In this document: positions 24,633 through 32,374 of the stretch, piece after piece
Layout: every line of letters starts with the position of its first letter
Numbering within the stretch: the first letter of the stretch is position 1
NCBI GenBank assembly: GCA_964386795.1
Contig: CAYLUE010000010.1
Coordinates: 1-39,879, forward strand
DNA: 39,879 nucleotides
Origin: TMED108 sp964386795
GTDB lineage: Bacteria > Fidelibacterota > Marinisomatia > Marinisomatales > TCS55
Direction of reading: 5' to 3'
The notes under the pieces: generated by a model
What the model saw: the letters and a program-made list of their open reading frames with translations, nothing else
What the model was told of the DNA's origin: nothing
The model's database searches: none
Program-made: the position numbers and the translations under genes

Positions 24633-25629
24633 ATTCTGTAAGATCTTTTGACCATTTCTGAATATTTTGACTTCTCATATTCTCAAGAAATTTTCGCGCA
24701 TTATCTTCTGAAATAGAAATGTAACGATTTTCAGGAAATAACTGCTTTCTATAAATTGACATATTAATGGTAATGCACATACGTAAACACATTAGATACA
24801 CCACCGATTCTAATTCAAAAACAGAAAGGGGGTTGGTTGAATGATAGCCTTTCAATAATGGAGCAATTAAGGGAAACGGGTCTTGGTTTTCCATCGCGAT
24901 ATATGCCATACATACGGCCGGTTCAAGCGCCTTATATGAATAGATCATATCTCCAAAATCAATAATGCTTTTTATTTTTTCATCATGACCAATAATTACA
25001 TTATGGTCATTGCCATCATTATGAATCACTGTTTTTCCAAGCGCATCTACTTGACCAATGATATGTTCATTAAAAAGATCTATGTAATAAGAAATTAATG
25101 GCGCGTCATCCTCGCTAAGCTTAAGCTGCTGAGATAAAACATCAATCTGCTTTGCGTCCCAAATAAATTTTCTATCAGTAGCATTATGGTTGAAGTCCTC
25201 TAATAATTGATCAAGATATCCTAGAAACCGTCCAAGGGAGAACAGTAAATTATTATTTGGCTTAATTTCATTTAAGAATTTTCCTTCAACGTATGATAAT
25301 AATCTTAAATAATACCCACAATCCATATTTTCAGTATAAATAATTTCTTCATCATTTATAGATTTGATTGGATAGGGAATATCTAAAGATGAATCTTTAT
25401 TTATAATATGATTCAACGCCAGATTCTGCATATCAAGGATATCTTTAGACTCTGCTGAGTTAGCTATTTTGAGCACATATGATTGATCTTTTGTTATAAT
25501 TTTAAAATTTTGATCGCGGTCACTAATAAGTTCTTTAATTGAACCATTTATTCCATAATGTTCTGAAAGAATTTCAACTACTTGTGCTTCATTAAATTTT
25601 GGTGGGGGAGTATTAAAAACGTTTGACAT
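24619..25629 (-). CDS. Hydroxylysine kinase-like phosphotransferase (APH fold, HYKK type)
   Basis: Kinase of the aminoglycoside phosphotransferase fold, 336 residues. Motifs resemble human HYKK, which phosphorylates 5-hydroxy-L-lysine using GTP. Seen: RDQNFKI (38-44), YVLKIAN with Lys54, YYLRLLSYVEGKFL (106-119), KFIWDAKQ, the catalytic loop HNDGNDHN (203-210) with base Asp205, IDFGDMIYSY (223-232), and QLFPENRYIS near the C-terminus. Many APH-fold relatives act on sugars (NahK) or ethanolamine/choline. The coupled phospho-lyase gene and the adjacent 3-hydroxyproline enzyme argue for hydroxylysine. In some proteobacteria this kinase is fused with a phospho-lyase and a peptidase; here it stands alone. 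It is 17 bases after a small membrane ORF. Confidence 0.84.
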   Translation of the reverse strand: MSNVFNTPPPKFNEAQVVEILSEHYGINGSIKELISDRDQNFKIITKDQSYVLKIANSAESKDILDMQNLALNHIINKDSSLDIPYPIKSINDEEIIYTENMDCGYYLRLLSYVEGKFLNEIKPNNNLLFSLGRFLGYLDQLLEDFNHNATDRKFIWDAKQIDVLSQQLKLSEDDAPLISYYIDLFNEHIIGQVDALGKTVIHNDGNDHNVIIGHDEKIKSIIDFGDMIYSYKALEPAVCMAYIAMENQDPFPLIAPLLKGYHSTNPLSVFELESVVYLMCLRMCITINMSIYRKQLFPENRYISISEDNARKFLENMRSQNIQKWSKDLTEYAKS

Positions 25630-25646
25630 CGCAACTTATAATGAGC

Positions 25647-25817
25647 TCAACTAAATTTTCTAGGAATGATATAATACAGTAATGCCCCTAATAAGACTGC
25701 AAGCAAACCTTTTAATGAGCCTATCTCTTTAGAGATAATATGTGATTCTTGGAGCCAGGATAGTATGGCAAACATAATGCCGAAGGAAGATAAAAACAGC
25801 CAAATAAAATTTCTCAT
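25647..25817 (-). CDS. Small membrane protein, 56 aa
   Basis: 56-residue frame, not previously counted as a gene because of its size. It reads MRNFIWLFLSSFGIMFAILSW, then a polar stretch around residues 22-34 (QESHIISKEIGSL), then a second hydrophobic stretch KGLLAVLLGALLYYIIP. Its ATG overlaps the stop of the aminopeptidase gene as ATGA, and it ends 17 bases before the kinase gene, so it fits exactly in the operon. Two helices with a basic tail suggest an inner-membrane accessory. No family is recognised. Confidence 0.6.
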   Translation of the reverse strand: MRNFIWLFLSSFGIMFAILSWLQESHIISKEIGSLKGLLAVLLGALLYYIIPRKFS

Positions 25818-27184
25818 GACTGCATTAGGGTCTCAATCTCATTAATCGTTTTTGGTATATGCGGTCCTAAAGACCGGTATCCTTCATTGGTAATAGCAAT
25901 ATTGTCTTCGATTCGAACTCCACCAAAATCTTTAAATGGTTCAATCGCATCATAATTAATAAACTCTTTATGCTTGGCGCTATTTTTCCACTGATCTATA
26001 AGATGAGGAATAAAATAAATGCCAGGCTCAACAGTTAATACAAATCCTGGTTCAAGGTTTTTTGAAAGCCGTAGATAGGCCAAACCAAATTGATCGCTTC
26101 TATTACTAGCATCATCATAACCAACAAGGTCTTCACCAAGGCCTTCCATATCGTGGACATCTAGGCCGAGCATATGCCCAAGCCCATGAGGAAAAAACAA
26201 TGCATGAGCACCTTTGGATACAGCTTCATCAGGGTCGCCCATCATCAACCCTAGCTCACTTAAACCTATGACAGCAATTTTTGCAGCAGCGAGGTGAGCT
26301 TCTCGATACGAAGTCCCTGGTTTGCAGTAACTAAAGGCAACTTCTTGCATCTGATAAACTAAATTATAGATATCTTTTTGTATATCTGAAAATTTGCCGC
26401 TTACAGGAAATGTTCTTGTAATGTCACTTGCATAATGCAGAGGAGATTCTGCACCTGAATCATTTAATGCAAGCTGACCAGATTTCATGGTATTATCGTA
26501 GACATTGCTATGAAGGATCTCACCATGAATCGTAAATATTACTGGATATGCCATCCTGCGGCCATTTTGAAGCGCATATCCTTCGATCAAGCCAACGATT
26601 GATTGTTCTTTTAATCCATCACGGGTTGATTTCATGGCAATCTTATGCATCTCAGATGTAACCTCTAAGGCTAGGTCTATCTCAGTTAATTCTTCTTCTG
26701 TCTTGATTGAGCGCTGCTTAATAACATTCAAAATTAAAGATTTTGAAGAAGATAAAGATTCTGAACCTATGATAGATTTTAAAAAGGCTTTATGGTCATC
26801 TCTGTATGCAGGCAGAGTATATACTTTATCTGAATTATTAATGAATTGATTAATAGTAGAATTTTTTTCAAAATGATCAATCCCGGCTAATTCGGCCATC
26901 TTTTTAATTGATACTCTCTCACCTTCCCAAACTATATCATCAACAGTTAAATCATCGCCAAATAATGTTGTCTCTCCTGAAGCAGTATTTATGACTAGGT
27001 TTAGATTTTCATAATCTAAACCGCAATAATATAAAAAATTGCTATCTTGTCGAAACCGCAATGTATTAGATGGATAATTCATAGGAACGGGTTTATTTCC
27101 AAATAATAGAATTAAACCATCATCCATTTCATTGGATAGCGAATTTCTTCTATCTCTATATATATTTGCATCAAACATAGGCAT
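25814..27184 (-). CDS. Xaa-Pro aminopeptidase (M24B, PepP-like)
   Basis: Metallopeptidase releasing the N-terminal residue before proline, 456 residues. An AMP_N domain occupies about 1-130 (RRNSLSNEMDDGLILLFG, SNFLYYCGLD). The M24 catalytic domain carries all five metal ligands: Asp242 (NDSGAE), Asp254 (ASDITR), His337 (HGLGHMLGLDVHD), Glu386 (VEPGIYF) and Glu426 (VRIEDN). Length matches bacterial PepP (about 440), and there is no signal, so it is cytosolic. It is the first large gene of the catabolic operon, where it would release amino acids from Pro/Hyp-rich peptides such as those from collagen. It overlaps the small membrane ORF by 4 bases. Confidence 0.92.
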   Translation of the reverse strand: MPMFDANIYRDRRNSLSNEMDDGLILLFGNKPVPMNYPSNTLRFRQDSNFLYYCGLDYENLNLVINTASGETTLFGDDLTVDDIVWEGERVSIKKMAELAGIDHFEKNSTINQFINNSDKVYTLPAYRDDHKAFLKSIIGSESLSSSKSLILNVIKQRSIKTEEELTEIDLALEVTSEMHKIAMKSTRDGLKEQSIVGLIEGYALQNGRRMAYPVIFTIHGEILHSNVYDNTMKSGQLALNDSGAESPLHYASDITRTFPVSGKFSDIQKDIYNLVYQMQEVAFSYCKPGTSYREAHLAAAKIAVIGLSELGLMMGDPDEAVSKGAHALFFPHGLGHMLGLDVHDMEGLGEDLVGYDDASNRSDQFGLAYLRLSKNLEPGFVLTVEPGIYFIPHLIDQWKNSAKHKEFINYDAIEPFKDFGGVRIEDNIAITNEGYRSLGPHIPKTINEIETLMQS

Positions 27185-27223
27185 CCAATTTACTACATGT
27201 TAAGTAGAAGGTTATTTGATAAA

Positions 27224-27340
27224 TTAAAAAATCCAATTATATCTATATAGATTGTAAACTACGAGTACAAAGACAATGGCATACATTATAAAAATAAACA
27301 TAAGCACCCATTTGCTTGATAGCTTTTTACTTTGTTTCAC
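27224..27340 (-). CDS. Possible small membrane protein, 38 aa, GTG start
   Basis: Short frame encoding MKQSKKLSSK followed by one strongly hydrophobic helix (WVLMFIFIMYAIVFVLVVY) and a short NLYRYNWIF tail: basic inside, membrane helix, aromatic end. It uses GTG as start and has no ribosome site, so this is a weak call. It would precede the aminopeptidase by 39 bases and could be the first gene of the operon. Membrane-like composition in an AT-rich gap can arise by chance, but the charge/helix order is convincing. Confidence 0.35.
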   Translation of the reverse strand: MKQSKKLSSKWVLMFIFIMYAIVFVLVVYNLYRYNWIF

Positions 27341-27432
27341 AGGTAAAATTAATGAAAATATCCTTGTTACTTTGGTATTATTTTGAATGTCTAATACGTT
27401 TTAAATTTATTTATAATATTATGTAATAAAAA
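27341..27432. promoter_or_regulatory. Divergent AT-rich promoter region
   Basis: This gap lies between the large minus-strand operon and the plus-strand decarboxylase gene, so it should hold promoters for both. On the plus strand TATAAT at 27412-27417 lies 15 bases before the ATG at 27433, and TTGAAT at 27383-27388 is too far upstream to be an ideal partner (23-base spacer). No clear operator is visible. Confidence 0.3.
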
Positions 27433-28677
27433 ATGCATCCCTTAAGAAAATTAATAATAAATGAAGAGCTGTTAAGCTCAATTGCAAAAAAGTATGGAAC
27501 TCCATTATACGTCTACAGTCAACAGCGAATTGAAGATAACATTACTAGCTTAAATAATGCGTTATCTGCTAGTTTTGAAAAATTTCATATTTGCTATGCA
27601 ATTAAATCAAATAGCAATCCCCATTTGATTCGAACTATGCGCAATACATTTGCAAAAATTGGGGGTGACTGCTCTAGTCCTGGAGAAATCTATGCCGCTG
27701 AACTGTCTGGAATTGATCCTTCGGAATGTATCTATACGGGTAACTATGAATCAGAGACTGATCTGATTGAAGCAACTCAAAAAGGATGCAATATCAACTT
27801 GGACGATATTACTTCTCTTAAGAGATTGAATAAAATTGGTCTCCCAGATCGGATTTCCTTTCGAATGAATCCTGGTTTTGGTGGTGGATCGTATTCAGGT
27901 ATTATTACCGGAGGTAGAGATGCAAAATTTGGTATCCCTTCTGAAAAAATTATCGAAGCATATCAAGAGGCGCAAAATATGGGTATTAAGCGATTTGGCC
28001 TGCAGTGTATGTGTGGATCAGGAAATTTAGATGAAAAGTTTTTTACTGAAGTTTTATCTGCTATTATTGAACATGCCAAAAAAATTGAATCGTCCCTTAA
28101 TATTAAGTTTGAATTCATTAGCATGGGTGGTGGTTTTGGGGTTCCTTATCAAGATGATCAAAAACCATTAGACTTTGATCAAATGTTTTCCTCTCTTTCA
28201 AAAATATTCTATTCAGCTTATCCAGATAAAACTACAGCTCCATCCTTATGGCTAGAACCGGGAAAGTCAATTATTGCTGACGCTGGTTTTATTATTACAA
28301 AAGTGACGGGATTAAAAAATAGCTATAAAAATTTTGTTGGAATAGATGCTGGCATGGAAACGCTAATGCGTCCGGCATTATATGGTGCGCAACATCGTAT
28401 ATTTAAGGTTGGCAATCATGGAAATAATGAAAATACGGTTGACTTTACTGGTCAGATATGTGAAAATACAGACCGAATAGCTACTGATCGAGCATTTCCA
28501 AAGTTAAATGAAGGTGATCTTATTGCAATTATGGATACAGGAGCATACGGCTATTCTATGTCGCATAATTTCAATACCAGACCAAGAGCCGCAGAGGTTT
28601 TGTTGAATAATTCGAACCATAAGCTTATCCGAAAAAGAGAAACAATTAACGATATTTTTTCACACTGCGATGTATAA
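27433..28677 (+). CDS. lysA: Diaminopimelate decarboxylase
   Basis: Fold-type III PLP decarboxylase of 414 residues, turning meso-diaminopimelate into L-lysine in the last step of lysine biosynthesis. The PLP Lys58 is in CYAIKSN, the phosphate-binding Gly block GGGFGVPY follows, CENTD is the CExxD active-site motif at the dimer interface, and DTGAYGYSMSHNFN is the closing block. Length and motif order match bacterial LysA. The close relatives carboxynorspermidine decarboxylase and D-ornithine/lysine decarboxylase share the fold, so the substrate is not certain, but LysA is the most likely reading. It overlaps the following GH18-like gene by 8 bases, so the exported enzymes downstream may be cotranscribed. 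Confidence 0.85.
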   Translation: MHPLRKLIINEELLSSIAKKYGTPLYVYSQQRIEDNITSLNNALSASFEKFHICYAIKSNSNPHLIRTMRNTFAKIGGDCSSPGEIYAAELSGIDPSECIYTGNYESETDLIEATQKGCNINLDDITSLKRLNKIGLPDRISFRMNPGFGGGSYSGIITGGRDAKFGIPSEKIIEAYQEAQNMGIKRFGLQCMCGSGNLDEKFFTEVLSAIIEHAKKIESSLNIKFEFISMGGGFGVPYQDDQKPLDFDQMFSSLSKIFYSAYPDKTTAPSLWLEPGKSIIADAGFIITKVTGLKNSYKNFVGIDAGMETLMRPALYGAQHRIFKVGNHGNNENTVDFTGQICENTDRIATDRAFPKLNEGDLIAIMDTGAYGYSMSHNFNTRPRAAEVLLNNSNHKLIRKRETINDIFSHCDV

Positions 28678-31105
28678 TAGATTCATATTTGTATTATTCT
28701 TTTCAGTTGCGTTAAGTCAGCAGACGTATAAAAGTGTCCATCAAGTTGAATTGGAATACAATAATGAAAGCTTTATTGAGCCTTTATATAAAACCTATAC
28801 TGGCCCAGCAGATCCATTATTAAAAACAAAGAAAAATATAACAAGAAAAGTATTTGGCTATCATCCTTATTGGCAAGGAACCAAATGGCAAAATTATAAT
28901 TACGATCTTCTTTCAACAATCGCGTACTTTTCAGCGGAAGCAAATGAAAATGGTGAGCTAACCGATCTACATGGATGGCCAGCAGTGGATCTAATTAATA
29001 AAGCTCATGAAAATGGTGTTGAAGTTGTCTTAACTGTTACTCTCTTTTCTAAATCAAAACTCGAAACGTTACTTGGAAGTAGTGAAAATCAAAATCGATT
29101 AATTGATAATTTAAAATACGAAGTAGAGCGTGCTGGTGCCGATGGAATAAATATCGATTTTGAATCTTTTCCCGAATCTCAAAAATCTAATTTAGTTACT
29201 TTTGTAAAAAACCTTAGAACTTCATTACGAAGCTCTAATCCTAATGCGCAGGTAACCCTTGCAACACCTGCTGTTGATTGGAATAACGCTTGGGATTTTA
29301 ATTCTTTAGCAAGCGAAAGTGATGGATTGTTTGTGATGGGGTATGATTATCACTGGAAAGGCAGTACGCTTACCGGTCCCGTCGCTCCTCTTACAGGAGG
29401 TTCTTATAACATTACTAATACAATTAATACCTATCTCTCAATTACTAGTAACAATGTAAATAAAATAATACTTGGTAGCCCTTATTATGGATATGAATGG
29501 CCATCTTTATCGAGTGAAAAAGGTGCAAATACCACTGGGGCTGGATCGGCTGTAGTTTTCTCTACCGCAGAAGCAAAAGCGCTATCTTATGGCAAAAAAT
29601 GGGACAATGATTCTCAAACGCCCTGGTATAAATATCAAAATCCCGATTGGTTTCAAACATGGTATGATGATAGTCTTTCTTTATCGAAAAAGTATGATTT
29701 TGTGATTGCAAAAAATCTTGCAGGAATTGGAATTTGGGCATTGGGTTATGATGATGGCTATGATGAGTTATGGGATGCGCTCAGAGAAAAAATTAGCGTT
29801 AAGTCTGCCCCTTCAATCCCTGAAGGTTTTTCTATTTTAAATTTGGGGAGCGGAATTGTCAATATAAATTTGACAAATGATGATGCGGTTACAGAATACG
29901 AAGTTGTAGAAGTAATTTCTAATACAAATGAGAACCGTTCAGTTGGCAAATTTTTAAAAAGCCCTATCCTAATTCAAGGTCTTACAGACAATACAGCCTA
30001 CTATTACAAAGTAAAGGCAATCAATGAATTTGGTGTAAGTGAATTTACAGAGCTGCTAGGGACCACCCCTTCACCTTCAGGATCAAAAGCTTTAATCGTA
30101 AATGGCTTTGATAGAATTTCCGGAACAACCAATTCGTTTGACTTTATCTTAGAGCATGGAAATGCCATTTATATAAATGGCTATACCTTCGATTCTGCAT
30201 CTAATGAATCTGTGATTAATGGCCTTGTCAAGCTTGATGATTATGCAATTGTTGATTGGATACTAGGTGAAGAAGGTGCTGCTACATCTTCTTTTGATGA
30301 AAAAGAAAAAAAGATTGTACAAAACTATATTGTTAATGGTGGTCGCCTGTTTGTTTCGGGTTCAGAAATAGGTTATGATTTAGTTGAAAAAGGTACATTG
30401 TCTGATAATAATTTTTATGAAAAAATTCTTAAATCACAATATATCAGTGATGCTGCTGGAGAAACAAATGGAACCCATAGCGTTGAAGGCGTTCCTAATT
30501 CATTATTTGATGGGTATTCATTTAATTTTGATAATGGAGATTACGGAACCTATAATGTGGATTGGCCCGATGGCATTAAGCCGCTAGGTGAAGCGGTGAC
30601 TATTCTCAAGTATAAAGATGTTGATTATGAAACCAAAGGTGGTGCAGGCATTGCATTTAGAGGGAATTTTTTAAATAGCAAAATACCTGGAGGCCTAGTC
30701 TATCTATCGATCGGTTTTGAAGCAATCTACCCTGAACAAGTACGGGTAGATGTAATGGGGCAGATTCTTCAATATTTAGAAGCACCTATTACTTCAATTG
30801 ATGAAGATGATCCGGTGATCCCAGATGGCTTAAGCATAACTGCATTATATCCAAATCCTTCAAATAGCTCTATTTCTATAGAGTTTCAGGTTCGCGAATT
30901 ATCACCAATCGCCTATCTGACTATAACGGATTTAATGGGTCGAGAGATATATAAAATGTCTGCTTTGTCGCTCCCTGCAAGAATTCAACGATTTAATTGG
31001 AATGGACTGATGAAAGATGGTAATAAGGCTCCGTCAGGCATCTATATGGTCTACCTTTCACAGGGAAGAGAAATCGTTAACAAAAAATTCACACTATTAA
31101 AATAA
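28670..31105 (+). CDS. Secreted GH18-like glycosidase with type IX secretion C-terminal domain
   Basis: Exported multi-domain protein of 811 residues. The signal peptide ends near VALSQ. A GH18 barrel spans about 58-375 with DGINIDFE (158-165), where Glu165 is the catalytic acid and the middle Asp is Asn, as in YaaH/spore-germination type GH18 enzymes that act on peptidoglycan-like chains. An Fn3-like segment covers about 380-468. Residues about 472-700 form an unassigned domain (ALIVNGFDRISG, VDWILGEEGA, GGRLFVSGSEIGYDL) common in large FCB secreted hydrolases. The C-terminal 80 residues (LYPNPSNSSISIEF, then SGIYMVYLS and a final KKFTLLK) are a type A sorting domain for type IX secretion. 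It is 0 bases from the NamZ gene. Confidence 0.88.
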   Translation: MYNRFIFVLFFSVALSQQTYKSVHQVELEYNNESFIEPLYKTYTGPADPLLKTKKNITRKVFGYHPYWQGTKWQNYNYDLLSTIAYFSAEANENGELTDLHGWPAVDLINKAHENGVEVVLTVTLFSKSKLETLLGSSENQNRLIDNLKYEVERAGADGINIDFESFPESQKSNLVTFVKNLRTSLRSSNPNAQVTLATPAVDWNNAWDFNSLASESDGLFVMGYDYHWKGSTLTGPVAPLTGGSYNITNTINTYLSITSNNVNKIILGSPYYGYEWPSLSSEKGANTTGAGSAVVFSTAEAKALSYGKKWDNDSQTPWYKYQNPDWFQTWYDDSLSLSKKYDFVIAKNLAGIGIWALGYDDGYDELWDALREKISVKSAPSIPEGFSILNLGSGIVNINLTNDDAVTEYEVVEVISNTNENRSVGKFLKSPILIQGLTDNTAYYYKVKAINEFGVSEFTELLGTTPSPSGSKALIVNGFDRISGTTNSFDFILEHGNAIYINGYTFDSASNESVINGLVKLDDYAIVDWILGEEGAATSSFDEKEKKIVQNYIVNGGRLFVSGSEIGYDLVEKGTLSDNNFYEKILKSQYISDAAGETNGTHSVEGVPNSLFDGYSFNFDNGDYGTYNVDWPDGIKPLGEAVTILKYKDVDYETKGGAGIAFRGNFLNSKIPGGLVYLSIGFEAIYPEQVRVDVMGQILQYLEAPITSIDEDDPVIPDGLSITALYPNPSNSSISIEFQVRELSPIAYLTITDLMGREIYKMSALSLPARIQRFNWNGLMKDGNKAPSGIYMVYLSQGREIVNKKFTLLK

Positions 31106-32374
31106 ATGAAGCGATTCTTTTTTATTTTTCTAGCTCTTATTGTTAGTTGCTCTCAACAAACAAAATCAATTCACCAGCTTGAACTAGAATCAAAAAAGGA
31201 TCAACCTAAGGTTAATTTATCAAAAATACAGGTTGGATTAGATGTGCTTCTCAATGAAAGAATTGATTTAATCAAAAATAAATCTATCGGATTAGTAACA
31301 AATCACTCAGGTGTAGATGCGGCTAGTACTCCAAATTACGAACGCCTGATGAATCAAAAAGATGTCAGTATTAAAATAATATTTTCTCCTGAGCATGGCC
31401 TATTTGGTGAAGCTGCTGCAGGTGAAAAAATTAATTATGATGGACAAGTTAAATCCCTTCCTGAAGTTGTCAGTCTATATGGAAGTAATCGCAAACCAAC
31501 GGAAGAACAAATGAAGGGTTTGGATATTATTCTCTATGATATTCAGGATGTTGGCGCACGATTCTATACCTATATCACTACATTGGGATTGGTTATGGAA
31601 AGCGCATCAAATGCTGGCGTGGAAGTGATTGTTCTTGATAGGCCAAACCCAATTACGGGAGAATCCATTGAAGGTCCTATACTTGATTTAAAGTTTCAAA
31701 CTTTTGTCGGATATTATCCTATCCCAATTCGCTATGGATTAACGGTTGGTGAGTTAGCGTATATGATCAATGGTGAAGAATGGATTGAAAATCAACCAAA
31801 ACTTCAAGTAATAAAGATGAAGGGCTGGAAAAGAAATCTCTGGTATGATGAAACAACTCTGCCATGGGTCAAGCCATCGCCAAATATTCCTGACATAAAT
31901 ACTGCTATTATTTACCCTGGAATGTGCTTGCTTGAAGCTACTAATCTCAGCGAAGGAAGAGGAACAGAAAAGCCATTTAAGCGGTTTGGTGCACCATGGA
32001 TAAACAAACAAGATTTAACCATAGAATTAAACAAGCTTAATTTGCCTGGCGTTGTTTTTAAGCCAGTTAGATTTATACCTAGCACAATCAAAGGAATGGC
32101 AAATAATCCTAAATATAAAAACCAGGTATGTCATGGTGCAGAGATTATAATAACAGACCGTAATAAGTACAGAAGCATTGCAACTGGCATGGAAATAATT
32201 AATATGATTAAAGAAAAATATCCAAATCAGTTTAAACTAAAGACTTCTGGGATTAATCGCTTATGGGGAAATGCTGAATTTTCTGAACAAATTGCTTCTG
32301 ACAATACGAATCAATTTAATATACCGCTTGAAAAATATAAGAATACTTCAAAGCAATACTGGATTTATGAATAA
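31106..32374 (+). CDS. namZ: Exo-beta-N-acetylmuramidase, NamZ/DUF1343 (GH171) lipoprotein
   Basis: DUF1343 protein of 422 residues. The founding member, NamZ, removes MurNAc from the non-reducing end of peptidoglycan fragments. Signal ends in LIVSC (Cys15). Family blocks: VGLDVLLNE, IGLVTNHSGVD, FSPEHGLFGEAAAGE, LYGSNRKPT, DIQDVGARFYTYITT, DRPNPITG, GRGTEKPFKRFGAPW, and CHGAEIIITDR. Length is as expected. The gene starts immediately after the GH18-like gene (no spacer) and overlaps the PBP4-type gene by 8 bases. The N-terminus after the lipid Cys (SQQTKSIHQLELE) closely mirrors that of the previous protein. Murein salvage with the GH3 enzyme nearby is the likely role. Confidence 0.9.
   Translation: MKRFFFIFLALIVSCSQQTKSIHQLELESKKDQPKVNLSKIQVGLDVLLNERIDLIKNKSIGLVTNHSGVDAASTPNYERLMNQKDVSIKIIFSPEHGLFGEAAAGEKINYDGQVKSLPEVVSLYGSNRKPTEEQMKGLDIILYDIQDVGARFYTYITTLGLVMESASNAGVEVIVLDRPNPITGESIEGPILDLKFQTFVGYYPIPIRYGLTVGELAYMINGEEWIENQPKLQVIKMKGWKRNLWYDETTLPWVKPSPNIPDINTAIIYPGMCLLEATNLSEGRGTEKPFKRFGAPWINKQDLTIELNKLNLPGVVFKPVRFIPSTIKGMANNPKYKNQVCHGAEIIITDRNKYRSIATGMEIINMIKEKYPNQFKLKTSGINRLWGNAEFSEQIASDNTNQFNIPLEKYKNTSKQYWIYE

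Noticed and set aside
24619..25629. N-acetylhexosamine 1-kinase (NahK) of a lacto-N-biose pathway
   Set aside because: Same fold, but the motif set (RDQNF, KFIWDAK, IDFGDMIYSY, QLFPEN) and the coupled phospho-lyase gene resemble HYKK, and no lacto-N-biose phosphorylase is present.
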